Below the pieces are notes generated by a model that worked only from the letters and a program-made list of their open reading frames with translations, made no database searches and had not been told where the DNA came from. Of a DNA stretch of 64,000 bases, positions 35,815 to 44,777 are shown piece by piece. The translations under genes and the position numbers were made by a program. How positions within the stretch are numbered: position 1 is the first letter of the stretch; every line of letters starts with the position of its first letter. Origin of the DNA: Ralstonia pickettii (GTDB lineage: Bacteria; Pseudomonadota; Gammaproteobacteria; Burkholderiales; Burkholderiaceae); NCBI RefSeq assembly GCF_000607165.1, contig NZ_JFZG01000008.1, forward strand, positions 372,001 through 436,000, read 5' to 3'.

Positions 35815-35849
35815 ACAAAAAGGCGTGCCACAGCGGCACGCCTTTTTGT
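35815..35849. terminator. Strong bidirectional terminator between ompW and copZ
   Basis: A perfect 15-bp stem (35815-35829 and 35835-35849) surrounds a 5-base loop. The A-run on one side and T-run on the other allow termination of both convergent genes. Confidence 0.93.
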
Positions 35850-35863
35850 TGCCCGCACAGGCT

Positions 35864-36076
35864 TCAGGCGGAGGCTTTGACCGGATAGCCGGCTTGCTCA
35901 ATGGCGGCCTTGACCGCGTCGGTGCTGGCCCCGCTGGTGACGGCAACGGTCTGCTTATCCAGGTCCACCTTCACATTGGCACCGGCATCGACCTGCTGCA
36001 CCGCACGCGTGACGGCCGACACGCAATGGCCGCAGCTCATGCCACTCACGGAAAAGGTCGTGGAAGACGTCGTCAT
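35864..36076 (-). CDS. copZ: Copper chaperone CopZ (HMA domain)
   Basis: 70 residues, a single heavy-metal-associated domain with the metal site GMSCGHCVSAV near the N terminus. It binds Cu(I) in the cytoplasm and passes it to CopA. ATG 36076 has an AGGAG site; the longer frame starts at 36109. It is divergent from copA and has its own CueR-type promoter (36116-36146). Confidence 0.93.
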   Translation of the reverse strand: MTTSSTTFSVSGMSCGHCVSAVTRAVQQVDAGANVKVDLDKQTVAVTSGASTDAVKAAIEQAGYPVKASA

Positions 36077-36115
36077 GGTTTGCTCCTGAAAGAGGGAAGA
36101 GAGAATCACGAGAGA

Positions 36116-36146
36116 AGTATGAACCTTCCCATCGTTGGAAACGCAA
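36116..36146 (-). promoter_or_regulatory. CueR-type promoter for copZ
   Basis: Read on the minus strand, -35 TTGCGT (36141-36146) and -10 CATACT (36116-36121) are exactly 19 bp apart. The long spacer is typical of MerR-family promoters. It carries an imperfect inverted repeat of ACCTTCC and GGAA, as in CueR operators. Confidence 0.75.
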
Positions 36147-36161
36147 GCGTAAAATGCGGGC

Positions 36162-36192
36162 TTGACCTTACCAAGATGGGAAGGTCTAGGCT
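36162..36192 (+). promoter_or_regulatory. CueR-type promoter for copA-cueR
   Basis: -35 TTGACC (36162-36167) and -10 TAGGCT (36187-36192) are 19 bp apart. The spacer and flanks contain the operator ACCTTACC...GGGAAGGT, close to the CueR consensus. The -10 ends 30 bp before the copA ATG. Confidence 0.87.
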
Positions 36193-36222
36193 GATGCCAT
36201 CTTCTTTAGAACGGACGCTTCC

Positions 36223-38445
36223 ATGACCGCCGCCAGCCTTGCCGACGTGACCTCCACCGATCTCGATATCAGCGGGATGACGTGTGCCGCCTGTGCAGGC
36301 CGTGTCGAACGTGCCTTGCGCGCCGTGCCTGGCGTGAGCGACGCCAGCGTGAATCTCGCGACCGAGCGCGCTCGCGTGCAGGGCGGTGCCGCCAGCGATG
36401 CACTGATCGCCGCTGTGATGGGCGCCGGCTATGAGGCGCGCGTCGCTTCCGATGAAACCGCCGCTCCCTCTGCTGCGCAACCCGACTTCTGGGAAGGTGC
36501 CGGCCCCGTGTGGATTGCCGCCGCACTCTCCGTGCCGCTCGTATTGCCGATGATCGCGGGGTGGTTCGGCGGTGACTGGATGTTGCCCGCCTGGGCGCAA
36601 TGGCTCTTGGCGACGCCGGTGCAGTTCGTGATTGGCGCGCGCTTCTATAAAGCGGGCTGGAAGGCGGTGCGCGCGGGTGCCGGCAATATGGATCTGCTGG
36701 TCGCGCTCGGCACGTCGGCGGCGTATGGGTTGTCGCTGTGGCTGTGGGCGCGCGCGGGAGCGGACGGGATGCACCATGAGCCGCACTTGTACTTCGAAAG
36801 CGCAGCCGTGGTCATTACGCTGGTACGGCTTGGCAAGTGGCTGGAAGTGCGTGCCAAGCGCCAGACCGCGCAGGCTATCCGGGCGCTGCAGGCACTGCGC
36901 CCCGATACCGCTCGCGTGCGTGGCGCCGATGGCACGCTGCGCGATACCTCCGTGGCCCAGGTGCGCGTGGGCGATGTGGTGTCTGTGCGTGCCGGGGAAC
37001 GCATCCCCGTGGATGCCGTGGTGCTGGAAGGCGCAAGCCACGTCGATGAATCCATGCTGACCGGCGAAAGCCTGCCCGTGCCCAAGCGCGAAGGCGACCG
37101 CGTGACTGCCGGCGCCATCGCCACCGATGGCGTGCTGCTTGTGCGCACCACGGCGATCGGCGCAGACACCATGCTCTCGCGCATCATCCGCCTCGTGGAA
37201 GACGCGCAGGCCGCCAAGCCGCCGATCCAGCAACTGGTCGACCGCGTAAGCGCGATCTTTGTGCCGGCGGTGCTGGTGGCGGCGTTGCTCACGCTGGCCG
37301 GTTGGACCATCGCCGGTGCAGGGTGGGAGACGGCCATCGTCAACGCCGTGGCCGTACTGGTGATTGCCTGCCCATGTGCGCTGGGTCTTGCCACGCCGTC
37401 CGCCATCATGGCGGGCACCGGTGCTGGTGCGCGGCGCGGCATCCTGATTGCCGATGCGCAGGCGCTGGAGCGCGCACAGCAGGTGGATTTCGTCGTCTTC
37501 GACAAGACGGGCACGCTCACCGTCGGTAAGCCGCGCGTGACGGCGGTCGAAGCGGCATCCGGCATCGGCGCCGACACGCTGCTCGATCAGCTTGCCGCGC
37601 TGCAGGCTGAGAACACGCATCCGCTTGCGCAGGCCACGCGCGACTATGCCGAGGAGCAGGGCCGCACAATCACGCCCGCGCAATCGCCGGAAGTGTTGGC
37701 TGGACGCGGCACGCGCGGCATCGTGAATGGCGCATCGCTGCAACTCGGCAATGCGCGATGGATGGATGAACTGGGGCTGGATCGCAGTGCATTGCAAGCG
37801 CGTGCCGATGCGCTGGAAGCACAAGGCAATACCGTCTCGTGGCTCGCGCAGCGTGATGAAGGCGGCGTGCAACTGCGTGGCCTGATCGCGTTTGGCGATG
37901 CACTCAAGCCCGGTGCCCGGGATGCCGTGGCCGCCTTGCAGGCGCGTGGTGTGCGTACCGCGCTCGTGACGGGCGACAATGCAGGCGCCGCGCGCAGCGT
38001 GGCCCAGGCATTGGGGATCGACGAAGTGGCTGCGCAAGTGCTGCCGCAAGACAAGGCCGCGCGCGTGACGGCGTGGCAGCAGAGCGGCCATGTGGTTGCG
38101 ATGGTGGGCGATGGCATCAACGATGCGCCTGCGCTGGCGGCGGCCGATGTCGGCATCGCCATGGCCACGGGCACAGATGTGGCGATGCAAGCCGCCGGTA
38201 TCACCCTCATGCGTGGTGAGCCGCGTCTGGTGGGCGACGCGCTGGACCTGTCGCGCCGCACCGTCGCCAAGATTCGGCAGAACCTGTTCTGGGCCTTCGT
38301 CTATAACGTGGTGGGCATTCCGCTGGCGGCATTCGGCTTGCTGAACCCCACCTTTGCCGGCGCAGCCATGGCGTTCTCCAGCGTGAGCGTGGTCACCAAT
38401 GCGCTGATGCTGCGCCGCTGGCGCGCCACCGGAGACAACGCATGA
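36223..38445 (+). CDS. copA: Copper-exporting P1B-type ATPase CopA
   Basis: 740 residues. One N-terminal metal-binding domain, [13 protein letters not shown] (Cys21, Cys24). The membrane metal site is CPC (Cys383-Pro-Cys385) in [15 protein letters not shown]. Phosphorylation occurs at Asp427 in DKTGTLT. The TGES loop ([10 protein letters not shown]) and hinge [23 protein letters not shown] complete the machinery. About eight membrane spans. It pumps Cu(I) out of the cytoplasm. The gene overlaps cueR by 4 bp and is divergent from copZ. Most family members have one or two metal-binding domains; this one has one. Confidence 0.97.
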   Translation: MTAASLADVTSTDLDISGMTCAACAGRVERALRAVPGVSDASVNLATERARVQGGAASDALIAAVMGAGYEARVASDETAAPSAAQPDFWEGAGPVWIAAALSVPLVLPMIAGWFGGDWMLPAWAQWLLATPVQFVIGARFYKAGWKAVRAGAGNMDLLVALGTSAAYGLSLWLWARAGADGMHHEPHLYFESAAVVITLVRLGKWLEVRAKRQTAQAIRALQALRPDTARVRGADGTLRDTSVAQVRVGDVVSVRAGERIPVDAVVLEGASHVDESMLTGESLPVPKREGDRVTAGAIATDGVLLVRTTAIGADTMLSRIIRLVEDAQAAKPPIQQLVDRVSAIFVPAVLVAALLTLAGWTIAGAGWETAIVNAVAVLVIACPCALGLATPSAIMAGTGAGARRGILIADAQALERAQQVDFVVFDKTGTLTVGKPRVTAVEAASGIGADTLLDQLAALQAENTHPLAQATRDYAEEQGRTITPAQSPEVLAGRGTRGIVNGASLQLGNARWMDELGLDRSALQARADALEAQGNTVSWLAQRDEGGVQLRGLIAFGDALKPGARDAVAALQARGVRTALVTGDNAGAARSVAQALGIDEVAAQVLPQDKAARVTAWQQSGHVVAMVGDGINDAPALAAADVGIAMATGTDVAMQAAGITLMRGEPRLVGDALDLSRRTVAKIRQNLFWAFVYNVVGIPLAAFGLLNPTFAGAAMAFSSVSVVTNALMLRRWRATGDNA

Positions 38446-38903
38446 CGCGTACGGACCTCAACGAGACCCAAGGCCCCGTCAACATTGGCGAGGCCGCGAA
38501 GGCCAGTGGCGTGTCGGCCAAGATGATCCGCTACTACGAAAGCATTGGCCTGCTGCCGCCCAGCCCGCGCACCGAAGGCAACTACCGCATGTACGACGCG
38601 CGGGCGGTGCACGTGCTGCGCTTTATCCACAGGTCGCGCTCGCTCGGCTTCTCGCTGGAAGAGATTCGCACGCTGCTTTCGCTATGGAACGACCGCGAAC
38701 GCGCCAGCGCCGATGTGAAGGCCGTCACCCTGCGCCACGTGGCGGATCTCGACGCGCGCATCAGCGAGCTGCAGAGCATGCGCGACACGCTCATGACGCT
38801 CGCCAATGCGTGCCACGGTGATGATCGCCCCGATTGCCCGATCCTCCAGAGCGTGGCCGGCGAAGGTGGCGAAGGCGGCGACACCAACGCCTGCTGTCAC
38901 TGA
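38442..38903 (+). CDS. cueR: Copper-responsive MerR-type regulator CueR
   Basis: 153 residues. The N-terminal MerR helix-turn-helix is [29 protein letters not shown] dimerisation helix follows. The metal loop [15 protein letters not shown] has the two Cu(I) ligands Cys124 and Cys132 with the CueR spacing, plus a Cys-Cys-His tail. It activates the two 19-bp-spacer promoters in the copZ/copA gap. The start overlaps the copA stop (ATGA), so it is co-expressed with copA. Confidence 0.95.
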   Translation: MTRTDLNETQGPVNIGEAAKASGVSAKMIRYYESIGLLPPSPRTEGNYRMYDARAVHVLRFIHRSRSLGFSLEEIRTLLSLWNDRERASADVKAVTLRHVADLDARISELQSMRDTLMTLANACHGDDRPDCPILQSVAGEGGEGGDTNACCH

Positions 38904-38978
38904 CGGGCCGCTCTACTGACGCGGATTGCGACAGGCGGCGTCTATGCCACAATCTGGCAACCCAAGGAGGAGACGCCG

Positions 38979-39848
38979 ATGACGCAAGCCCCCGCTCAGG
39001 CCATCGCCCATCAAGCACTGGAAACGCGCCAGCGCATGAAGGACGGCACTGAACTGCTGGTCCGCACCTGGTTGCCCGAGCCCGACATGGGCACACCGCG
39101 TGGCACCGTCATCCTCGTCCACGGCATGGCGGAACACAGCGGCCGCTATCCGCATGTGGCCAAGGTGCTCACCGACCTGGGCCTGCGCGTACGGGCTTTC
39201 GACCTGCGCGGCCACGGCAAGAGCGGCGGCCCGCGCATGGCGCTCGACGCGCAAGACAACTACCTCACCGATCTCGCAGAAATCATCGACGCGGCCGTCG
39301 CCGAATGGCACGAGATGCCGTTTGTGCTCGGGCACAGCATGGGCGGATTGATCGTCGCGCGCTTCACCACTGCGCGCATCCGGCCCGTGCGTGGCGTGCT
39401 GCTGTCATCGCCCGCGCTGCGCGTGAAACTACCGCCCGGGGCGGGCATCGTGCGTGGCGTTCTTTCTGCGCTGGCGCCCAAGCTGGCGGTGCCCAATCCC
39501 GTGGACCCGGCCAAGCTCTCGCATGACCCGAGCGTCGCACCGGCCTATCGAGCGGACCCGCTGGTGCAGGGCACAATCAGCGCATCATTGCTGGAGTTCA
39601 TGCTCAATGCGATCACGCAGGCGCAGCAGGATGCGCCGCGTCTGGAAGCGCCGATGCTGCTGATGGCCGGTGGCGCGGATTCGATTGTCGATCCGTCAGG
39701 CAGCCGGGATTTCTATGCGAATGCGCCTGAGGATCTGCGGACCTTGGCGTGGTTCGACAAGGGCTATCACGAGATCTTCAACGAAGCAGAACCGCTGCGT
39801 AGTGAGGTGTTTGGGAAGATGACGGAGTGGTTGGCTTCGCGGATTTGA
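38979..39848 (+). CDS. Alpha/beta hydrolase, lysophospholipase/monoacylglycerol-lipase-like
   Basis: 289 residues. The segments TVILVHGMAEHSGRYPHVA (oxyanion), FVLGHSMGGLIVAR (nucleophile Ser), LLMAGGADSIVDPSG (acid) and DKGYHEIFNE (His) define a Hydrolase_4-type monoacylglycerol lipase. No signal peptide, so probably cytoplasmic. A strong AGGAGG site precedes ATG 38979. The GMC oxidoreductase gene follows 67 bp later in the same direction. Confidence 0.9.
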   Translation: MTQAPAQAIAHQALETRQRMKDGTELLVRTWLPEPDMGTPRGTVILVHGMAEHSGRYPHVAKVLTDLGLRVRAFDLRGHGKSGGPRMALDAQDNYLTDLAEIIDAAVAEWHEMPFVLGHSMGGLIVARFTTARIRPVRGVLLSSPALRVKLPPGAGIVRGVLSALAPKLAVPNPVDPAKLSHDPSVAPAYRADPLVQGTISASLLEFMLNAITQAQQDAPRLEAPMLLMAGGADSIVDPSGSRDFYANAPEDLRTLAWFDKGYHEIFNEAEPLRSEVFGKMTEWLASRI

Positions 39849-39915
39849 TTTGAAGTGAGTTGGTTGCACCACAACAATAAAAACCAATAACACCAAGGAA
39901 AAGAAGCACGGAGAC

Positions 39916-41550
39916 ATGGAAACCTACGACTACATCATCATCGGCGCAGGGTCCGCAGGCTGCGTCCTCGCCAACCGTTTGACCCGCGACCCCGACGTCT
40001 CCGTGCTGCTGCTGGAAGCGGGCGGCAAGGACGATTACCACTGGATCCACATCCCCGTGGGCTATCTGTATTGCATCGGCAACCCGCGCACCGACTGGCT
40101 CTATCGCACCCGCGAAGAACCCGGCCTGAATGGCCGATCGCTCGGCTACCCCCGCGGCCGCGTGCTGGGTGGGTGCTCGTCGATCAACGGGATGATCTAC
40201 ATGCGCGGCCAGCGCGAGGATTACGACGGCTGGGCCGCCATCACCGGCGACGATTCATGGAAGTGGGATGCCGTGCTGCCACTGTTCAAGGCCAGCGAGA
40301 ACCATCACGGCGGCGCGAACGCATGGCACGGCGCGAACGGCGAATGGCGGGTCGAGCCGCAACGCCTGCACTGGCAGGTGCTGGAGACTTTCATCGAGGC
40401 GGCCGTGCAGGCGGGCATTCCGCGCACGAGCGACTTCAACCGCGGCGACAACTTCGGCGTCGGCTACTTCGAGGTCAACCAGAAGCGCGGCATTCGTTGG
40501 AACACCGCCAAGGGTTTTCTGCGCCCGGCATCGCAGCGGCCGAACCTGACGATCGTCACGGGTGCGCAAGTGCGGGCGCTGACGTTTGACGGCAAGCGCT
40601 GCACCGGCGTGACGTATCGCGGGGCCGGGCAGGACTACACGGTGGCCGCGCGCGAAGAGGTGATCCTTTCGGCCGGCGCGATCAACTCGCCGCAGTTGCT
40701 GGAGCTGGCGGGCATCGGCCAGCCGGAGCGTCTGCAAGCGCTTGGCATTCCGGTGCGCCAGGCATTGCCGGGTGTGGGAGAAAACCTGCAGGACCATCTG
40801 CAACTGCGGAGCGTGGTCAAGGTGAACGGCGTGCCCACCCTCAACACGCGCGCTTCCAAATGGTGGGGCAAGGCGCTCATCGGCATGCAATACGCGTTCA
40901 ACCAGAGCGGGCCGATGAGCATGGCGCCGTCGCAGCTGGGCGTGTTCGCGCGCTCGAATCCGCACGTGTCGCGGCCCGACGTGGAGTATCACGTGCAGCC
41001 GCTTTCGCTCGACAAGTTTGGCGATCCGCTGCACGCGTTCAATGCGTTTACCGCGAGCGTGTGCAACCTGCGGCCGACCTCGCGCGGCACGGTGCATGTC
41101 ACGTCTGCCGACCCGTTTGCTGCGCCGAGCATCGCCCCGAACTACTTGTCCACAGAGGAAGACCGCAAGGTCGCGGCCGATTCGCTGCGCCTCACGCGCC
41201 GCATCGTTGCACAGCCGGCCTTGGCGCAATACAAGCCCGAGGAGTACCTGCCCGGCGCGAGGTTTCAAACCGACGAGGATCTCGCCCGCGCCGCCGGCGA
41301 GATCGGCACGACCATCTTCCACCCGGTCGGCACGTGCCGCATGGGGCGCGCCGATGATGCAAACGCGGTGGTCGACGCCCAACTGCGGGTGCGCGGCATC
41401 GAAGGGCTGCGGGTCGTCGACGCGTCCGTCATGCCGACGATTACGTCGGGCAATACCAACTCACCGACGATCATGATTGCGGAGAAGGCGAGCGAGATGA
41501 TCCGTGCCGCGCGCAAGGCCCGTGCCCGCGGCGAGGCCCTGCCAGCCTGA
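39916..41550 (+). CDS. GMC-family FAD oxidoreductase (choline-dehydrogenase-like)
   Basis: 544 residues. FAD-binding GAGSAGCVLANRLTRD at the N terminus. The GMC signature RGRVLGGCSSINGMIYMRGQ is near residue 80, and the second one, VILSAGAINSPQLLELAGIG, is in the middle. The C-terminal catalytic pair is seen in FHPVGTCRMG (His) and SGNTNSPTIMIAEKASEMI (Asn). It oxidises an alcohol, possibly choline or a long-chain alcohol; no betaine genes are adjacent. It is probably a flavoprotein in the cytoplasm or loosely membrane-bound. A 12-bp stem-loop follows. Confidence 0.92.
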   Translation: METYDYIIIGAGSAGCVLANRLTRDPDVSVLLLEAGGKDDYHWIHIPVGYLYCIGNPRTDWLYRTREEPGLNGRSLGYPRGRVLGGCSSINGMIYMRGQREDYDGWAAITGDDSWKWDAVLPLFKASENHHGGANAWHGANGEWRVEPQRLHWQVLETFIEAAVQAGIPRTSDFNRGDNFGVGYFEVNQKRGIRWNTAKGFLRPASQRPNLTIVTGAQVRALTFDGKRCTGVTYRGAGQDYTVAAREEVILSAGAINSPQLLELAGIGQPERLQALGIPVRQALPGVGENLQDHLQLRSVVKVNGVPTLNTRASKWWGKALIGMQYAFNQSGPMSMAPSQLGVFARSNPHVSRPDVEYHVQPLSLDKFGDPLHAFNAFTASVCNLRPTSRGTVHVTSADPFAAPSIAPNYLSTEEDRKVAADSLRLTRRIVAQPALAQYKPEEYLPGARFQTDEDLARAAGEIGTTIFHPVGTCRMGRADDANAVVDAQLRVRGIEGLRVVDASVMPTITSGNTNSPTIMIAEKASEMIRAARKARARGEALPA

Positions 41551-41567
41551 CGCCGGTTCCGATACCG

Positions 41568-41599
41568 ATGACACGGGCGTGACACACCGCCCGTGTCAT
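41568..41599 (+). terminator. Stem-loop after the GMC oxidoreductase gene
   Basis: A perfect 12-bp stem (41568-41579 and 41588-41599) with an 8-base loop, starting 18 bp past the stop codon. There is no T-tract, so it may end transcription with Rho help or protect the mRNA. The rest of the gap to livG (245 bp in all) holds no recognised feature. Confidence 0.5.
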
Positions 41600-41795
41600 A
41601 TGAATACGCAATCCGCATTGCCCCGATAGGTAACTCTACGTAACTCCCTCCTGTGAGGCGGAAAGCCAATACCGGTGCGGGTTTCCGGGGCGTAAGCGGG
41701 GTGTAATCGTCTCGGTAAAAACCCCGATGTTTTGCAACGCAACAGCCGTTGACAATCATCCGCACCATAAAAAGGGCGGGAGACAAGAGGGAATC

Positions 41796-42566
41796 ATGGC
41801 GCAGGACATCATTCTCGAAACGCGCGGACTGACCAAGGGCTTCAAAGGCTTTACCGCCGTGTCCGACGTCAACCTGCGCGTGCAGCGTGGGTCCATCCAT
41901 GCGCTCATCGGCCCGAACGGCGCCGGCAAGACGACCTGTTTCAACCTGCTGACCAAATTCCTGGTGCCCACGCGCGGCACGATTCTGTTCAACGGCGTCG
42001 ATATCACCTCGGAAAAGCCGGCGCAGATCGCACGCCGCGGCGTGATCCGCTCGTTCCAGATCTCCGCCGTGTTTCCGCATCTGACGGTGATGGAAAACGT
42101 TCGCGTTGGTTTGCAGCGGCAGCTCGGTACGGCGTACGCATTCTGGCGCAGCGAGCAGTCGCTCAACACGTTGAATACGCGGGCGATGGAGCTGCTCGAA
42201 CAGGTGGGCCTGACGCAGTTCGCGCACACCGTGACGGTGGAGCTGCCCTACGGCCGCAAGCGCGCGCTGGAAATTGCCACCACGCTGGCGATGGAGCCCG
42301 AGCTGATGCTGCTCGACGAGCCCACGCAGGGCATGGGCCACGAAGACGTGGACCGTGTAACGGAGCTGATCAAGCGCGTCGCGCAGGGCCGCACGATCCT
42401 GATGGTCGAACACAACATGAACGTGGTTTCGTCCATCGCCGACAAGATCACGGTGCTGCAGCGCGGCCAGATCCTGGCCGAAGGCCCGTACGAAGACGTC
42501 TCGAAGAACCCGCAGGTGATGGAAGCCTATATGGGCACCGCCGATGCGGCGCTGGAAGGCCATTGA
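41796..42566 (+). CDS. livG: Branched-chain-amino-acid-type ABC transporter ATPase LivG
   Basis: 256 residues from ATG 41796, with a GAGGG ribosome site; the frame opens earlier at 41727. Walker A GPNGAGKTT is canonical, Walker B LMLLDEPTQGMG. The signature region VELPYGRKRALEIA replaces the usual LSGGQ, as is common in LivG. It is the first gene of a five-gene importer (ATPase, ATPase, binding protein, two permeases), all co-oriented. Confidence 0.93.
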   Translation: MAQDIILETRGLTKGFKGFTAVSDVNLRVQRGSIHALIGPNGAGKTTCFNLLTKFLVPTRGTILFNGVDITSEKPAQIARRGVIRSFQISAVFPHLTVMENVRVGLQRQLGTAYAFWRSEQSLNTLNTRAMELLEQVGLTQFAHTVTVELPYGRKRALEIATTLAMEPELMLLDEPTQGMGHEDVDRVTELIKRVAQGRTILMVEHNMNVVSSIADKITVLQRGQILAEGPYEDVSKNPQVMEAYMGTADAALEGH

Positions 42567-42669
42567 GCCCATTGAGGCCACTGATCGACGCTGATCGATC
42601 ACGCGACGCGGCTGCATGCCGCGTATCAAACGTAAGCGAACGCTAGACCCGAACACACGAGAACACTGC

Positions 42670-43410
42670 ATGAGCACGCCCGCGCTCCAGATCAAGGACC
42701 TGCACGCCTGGTACGGCGAATCGCACATCCTGCATGGTGTCGACCTGACCGTGAACCGCGGCGAGGTCGTCACGCTGCTCGGCCGCAATGGCGCGGGCCG
42801 CACCACCACGCTGCGCGCCATCATGGGCCTGGTGGGCACGCGCAAGGGCTCCATCGTCGTGCATGACGCGAGCGGCCAGGGGGTAGAAACGATCGACCTG
42901 CCCACGCACAAGATCGCCCATTGCAGCATCGGCTACTGCCCCGAAGAGCGCGGCATTTTCTCGAGCCTCTCGTGCGAAGAGAACCTGATGCTGCCGCCGG
43001 TATTGAAGGGCCAGGTGGCCAAGACCGGCAATGCCGGCATGAGCATCGACGAGATCTACGAGATGTTCCCGAACCTGGCCGAGCGCCGCCAGAGCCAGGG
43101 CACGCGCCTGTCGGGGGGCGAGCAGCAGATGCTGGCGGTGGGGCGCATCTTGCGCACCGGCGCGAACCTGCTGCTGCTCGATGAGATTTCCGAAGGACTG
43201 GCCCCGGTGATCGTGCAGGCGCTGGCCCGCATGATCCTGATGCTCAAGAAGCGTGGCTACACGGTGGTGATGGTGGAGCAGAACTTCCGCTTTGCCGCGC
43301 CGCTGGCAGACCGCTTCTATGTGATGGAACACGGCCGCATCGTCGAGCGCTTCGAAGCGGCGCAGTTGCAGGACAAGATGCCGGTGCTGCACGAGCTGCT
43401 CGGCGTTTAA
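42670..43410 (+). CDS. livF: Branched-chain-amino-acid-type ABC transporter ATPase LivF
   Basis: 246 residues from ATG 42670. The signature is LSGGEQQMLAVGRIL and Walker B is LLLLDEISEGLAP. The Walker A is GRNGAGRTT (residues 38-46), with Arg44 where Lys is normal. About 10 extra residues (HDASGQGVETIDLPT) sit between Walker A and the Q-loop region. It pairs with LivG to power import. Whether the Arg variant hydrolyses ATP normally cannot be told from sequence. Confidence 0.92.
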   Translation: MSTPALQIKDLHAWYGESHILHGVDLTVNRGEVVTLLGRNGAGRTTTLRAIMGLVGTRKGSIVVHDASGQGVETIDLPTHKIAHCSIGYCPEERGIFSSLSCEENLMLPPVLKGQVAKTGNAGMSIDEIYEMFPNLAERRQSQGTRLSGGEQQMLAVGRILRTGANLLLLDEISEGLAPVIVQALARMILMLKKRGYTVVMVEQNFRFAAPLADRFYVMEHGRIVERFEAAQLQDKMPVLHELLGV

Positions 43411-43485
43411 GGCGTTTTCCCGATCGATTTGCAAGACCCTTGCGCCAGCGTGATCCGCGGCGCGTACGACACAGGAGACAAGACC

Positions 43486-44694
43486 ATGACACTCAAGAAG
43501 CTGGCTGGTGCATTGATGGCGGTGGGGCTGGGCGCGGCGGCATTCGGCGCGCACGCACAGGTGAGCGGCGACAAGGTGAAGATTGGCTACATCACCGATC
43601 TCTCGGGTCTGTATGCCGACATCGACGGGCAGGGTGGTGTCGAGGCGGTCAAGATGGCGATCGAGGATGCGGGCGGCAAGGTGCTCGGCAAGCCGATCGA
43701 ACTGGTGACGGCGGACCATCAGAACAAGGCCGACATTGCCGCTTCGAAGGCGCGCGAATGGATGGATCAGCAAGGCCTGGACATGCTGCTGGGCGGCACG
43801 AACTCCGCCACGGGCCTGGCCATGAACAAGGTGGCTTCCGAGAAGAAGCGCGTGTTCATCGACATCGGTGCCGGCACGGCGCGCTTGACCAACGAAGAGT
43901 GCACGCCGTACACGATCCACTATGCGTATGACACGGTGGCCCTGGCCAAGGGCACGGGCAGCGCGGTGGTCAAGCAGGGCGGCAAGTCGTGGTTCTTCCT
44001 GACCGCCGATTACGCCTTCGGCCACTCGCTGGAAAACGACACGACGGCCGTGGTCAAGGCCAACGGCGGCACGGTGGTGGGTTCGGTCAAGCACCCGCTG
44101 TCGGCGTCGGACTTCTCGTCGTACCTGCTGCAGGCACAGGCATCCAAGGCGCAGATCCTGGGCCTGGCCAACGCTGGCGGCGACACGATCAACTCGATCA
44201 AGGCGGCCAAGGAATTCGGCATCACCAAGACGATGAAGATCGCCGGCCTGCTGATGTTCATCAACGACGTGCACAGCCTGGGCCTGCAGACGGCCGAAGG
44301 CCTGCTGATGACCGACAGCTGGTACTGGGACATGAACGACGCCACGCGCAAGTTCGCCAACCGCTACTTCATGAAGATGAAGAAGATGCCGAGCAGCTTG
44401 CAGGCCGCAGACTATTCGGCGGTGTCGAACTACATCAAGGCCGTGGCGGCTGCCGGCACGGATGATCCGGACAAGGTCATCGCGCAGCTCAAGAAGACCA
44501 AGATCGACGACTTCTACACGAAGGGCTACATCCGCCAGGACGGCCGCGGCATCCACGACATGTACCTGCTGCAGGTGAAGACGCCGGCCGAATCGAAGAA
44601 GCCGTGGGACTACCTGAAGGTCGTGGCCACGATCCCGGGCGAACAGGCCTTCACCACCCCGGCCGAATCGAAGTGTTCGCTGATGAAGAAGTAA
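43486..44694 (+). CDS. Periplasmic substrate-binding protein, LivK/branched-chain type
   Basis: 402 residues from ATG 43486, with an AGGAGA site. Signal peptide MTLKKLAGALMAVGLGAAAFGAHAQ. The mature protein starts VSGDKVKIGYITDLSGLYADIDG, the type-1 periplasmic-binding fold with the ligand-binding DLSG segment. Middle features are LLGGTNSATGLAMNKVA and DYAFGHSLENDTTAVVKANGG. The ligand could be leucine, another amino acid, or a related amide; nothing in the sequence fixes it. It lies in the middle of the importer operon. Confidence 0.92.
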   Translation: MTLKKLAGALMAVGLGAAAFGAHAQVSGDKVKIGYITDLSGLYADIDGQGGVEAVKMAIEDAGGKVLGKPIELVTADHQNKADIAASKAREWMDQQGLDMLLGGTNSATGLAMNKVASEKKRVFIDIGAGTARLTNEECTPYTIHYAYDTVALAKGTGSAVVKQGGKSWFFLTADYAFGHSLENDTTAVVKANGGTVVGSVKHPLSASDFSSYLLQAQASKAQILGLANAGGDTINSIKAAKEFGITKTMKIAGLLMFINDVHSLGLQTAEGLLMTDSWYWDMNDATRKFANRYFMKMKKMPSSLQAADYSAVSNYIKAVAAAGTDDPDKVIAQLKKTKIDDFYTKGYIRQDGRGIHDMYLLQVKTPAESKKPWDYLKVVATIPGEQAFTTPAESKCSLMKK

Positions 44695-44777
44695 AAGCGT
44701 AGGCAATCCGGCGCCGCTGTCCGTGTGGATGGCGGCGTCATCAACGTTGTTGGTGTGGTGTTCTCTTCCTGACCGCG

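Noticed and set aside
36106-38190. 694-residue minus-strand frame over copA
   Set aside because: copA is unambiguous in the other direction; the antisense product is His/Arg/Gly-rich and has no domain.
41749-41773. Sigma-70 promoter for the liv operon from TTGACA at 41749
   Set aside because: The only -10-like sequence (TAAAAA at 41768) is 13 bp away, too short a spacer.
41265-42929. 554-residue minus-strand frame over the GMC gene and livG
   Set aside because: Shadow of well-supported genes; no domain signature.
42643-44706. 687-residue open frame on the minus strand across livF and the binding protein gene
   Set aside because: It is antisense to two clear genes; the predicted residues are His/Arg/Leu-rich as expected of a shadow frame in high-GC DNA.
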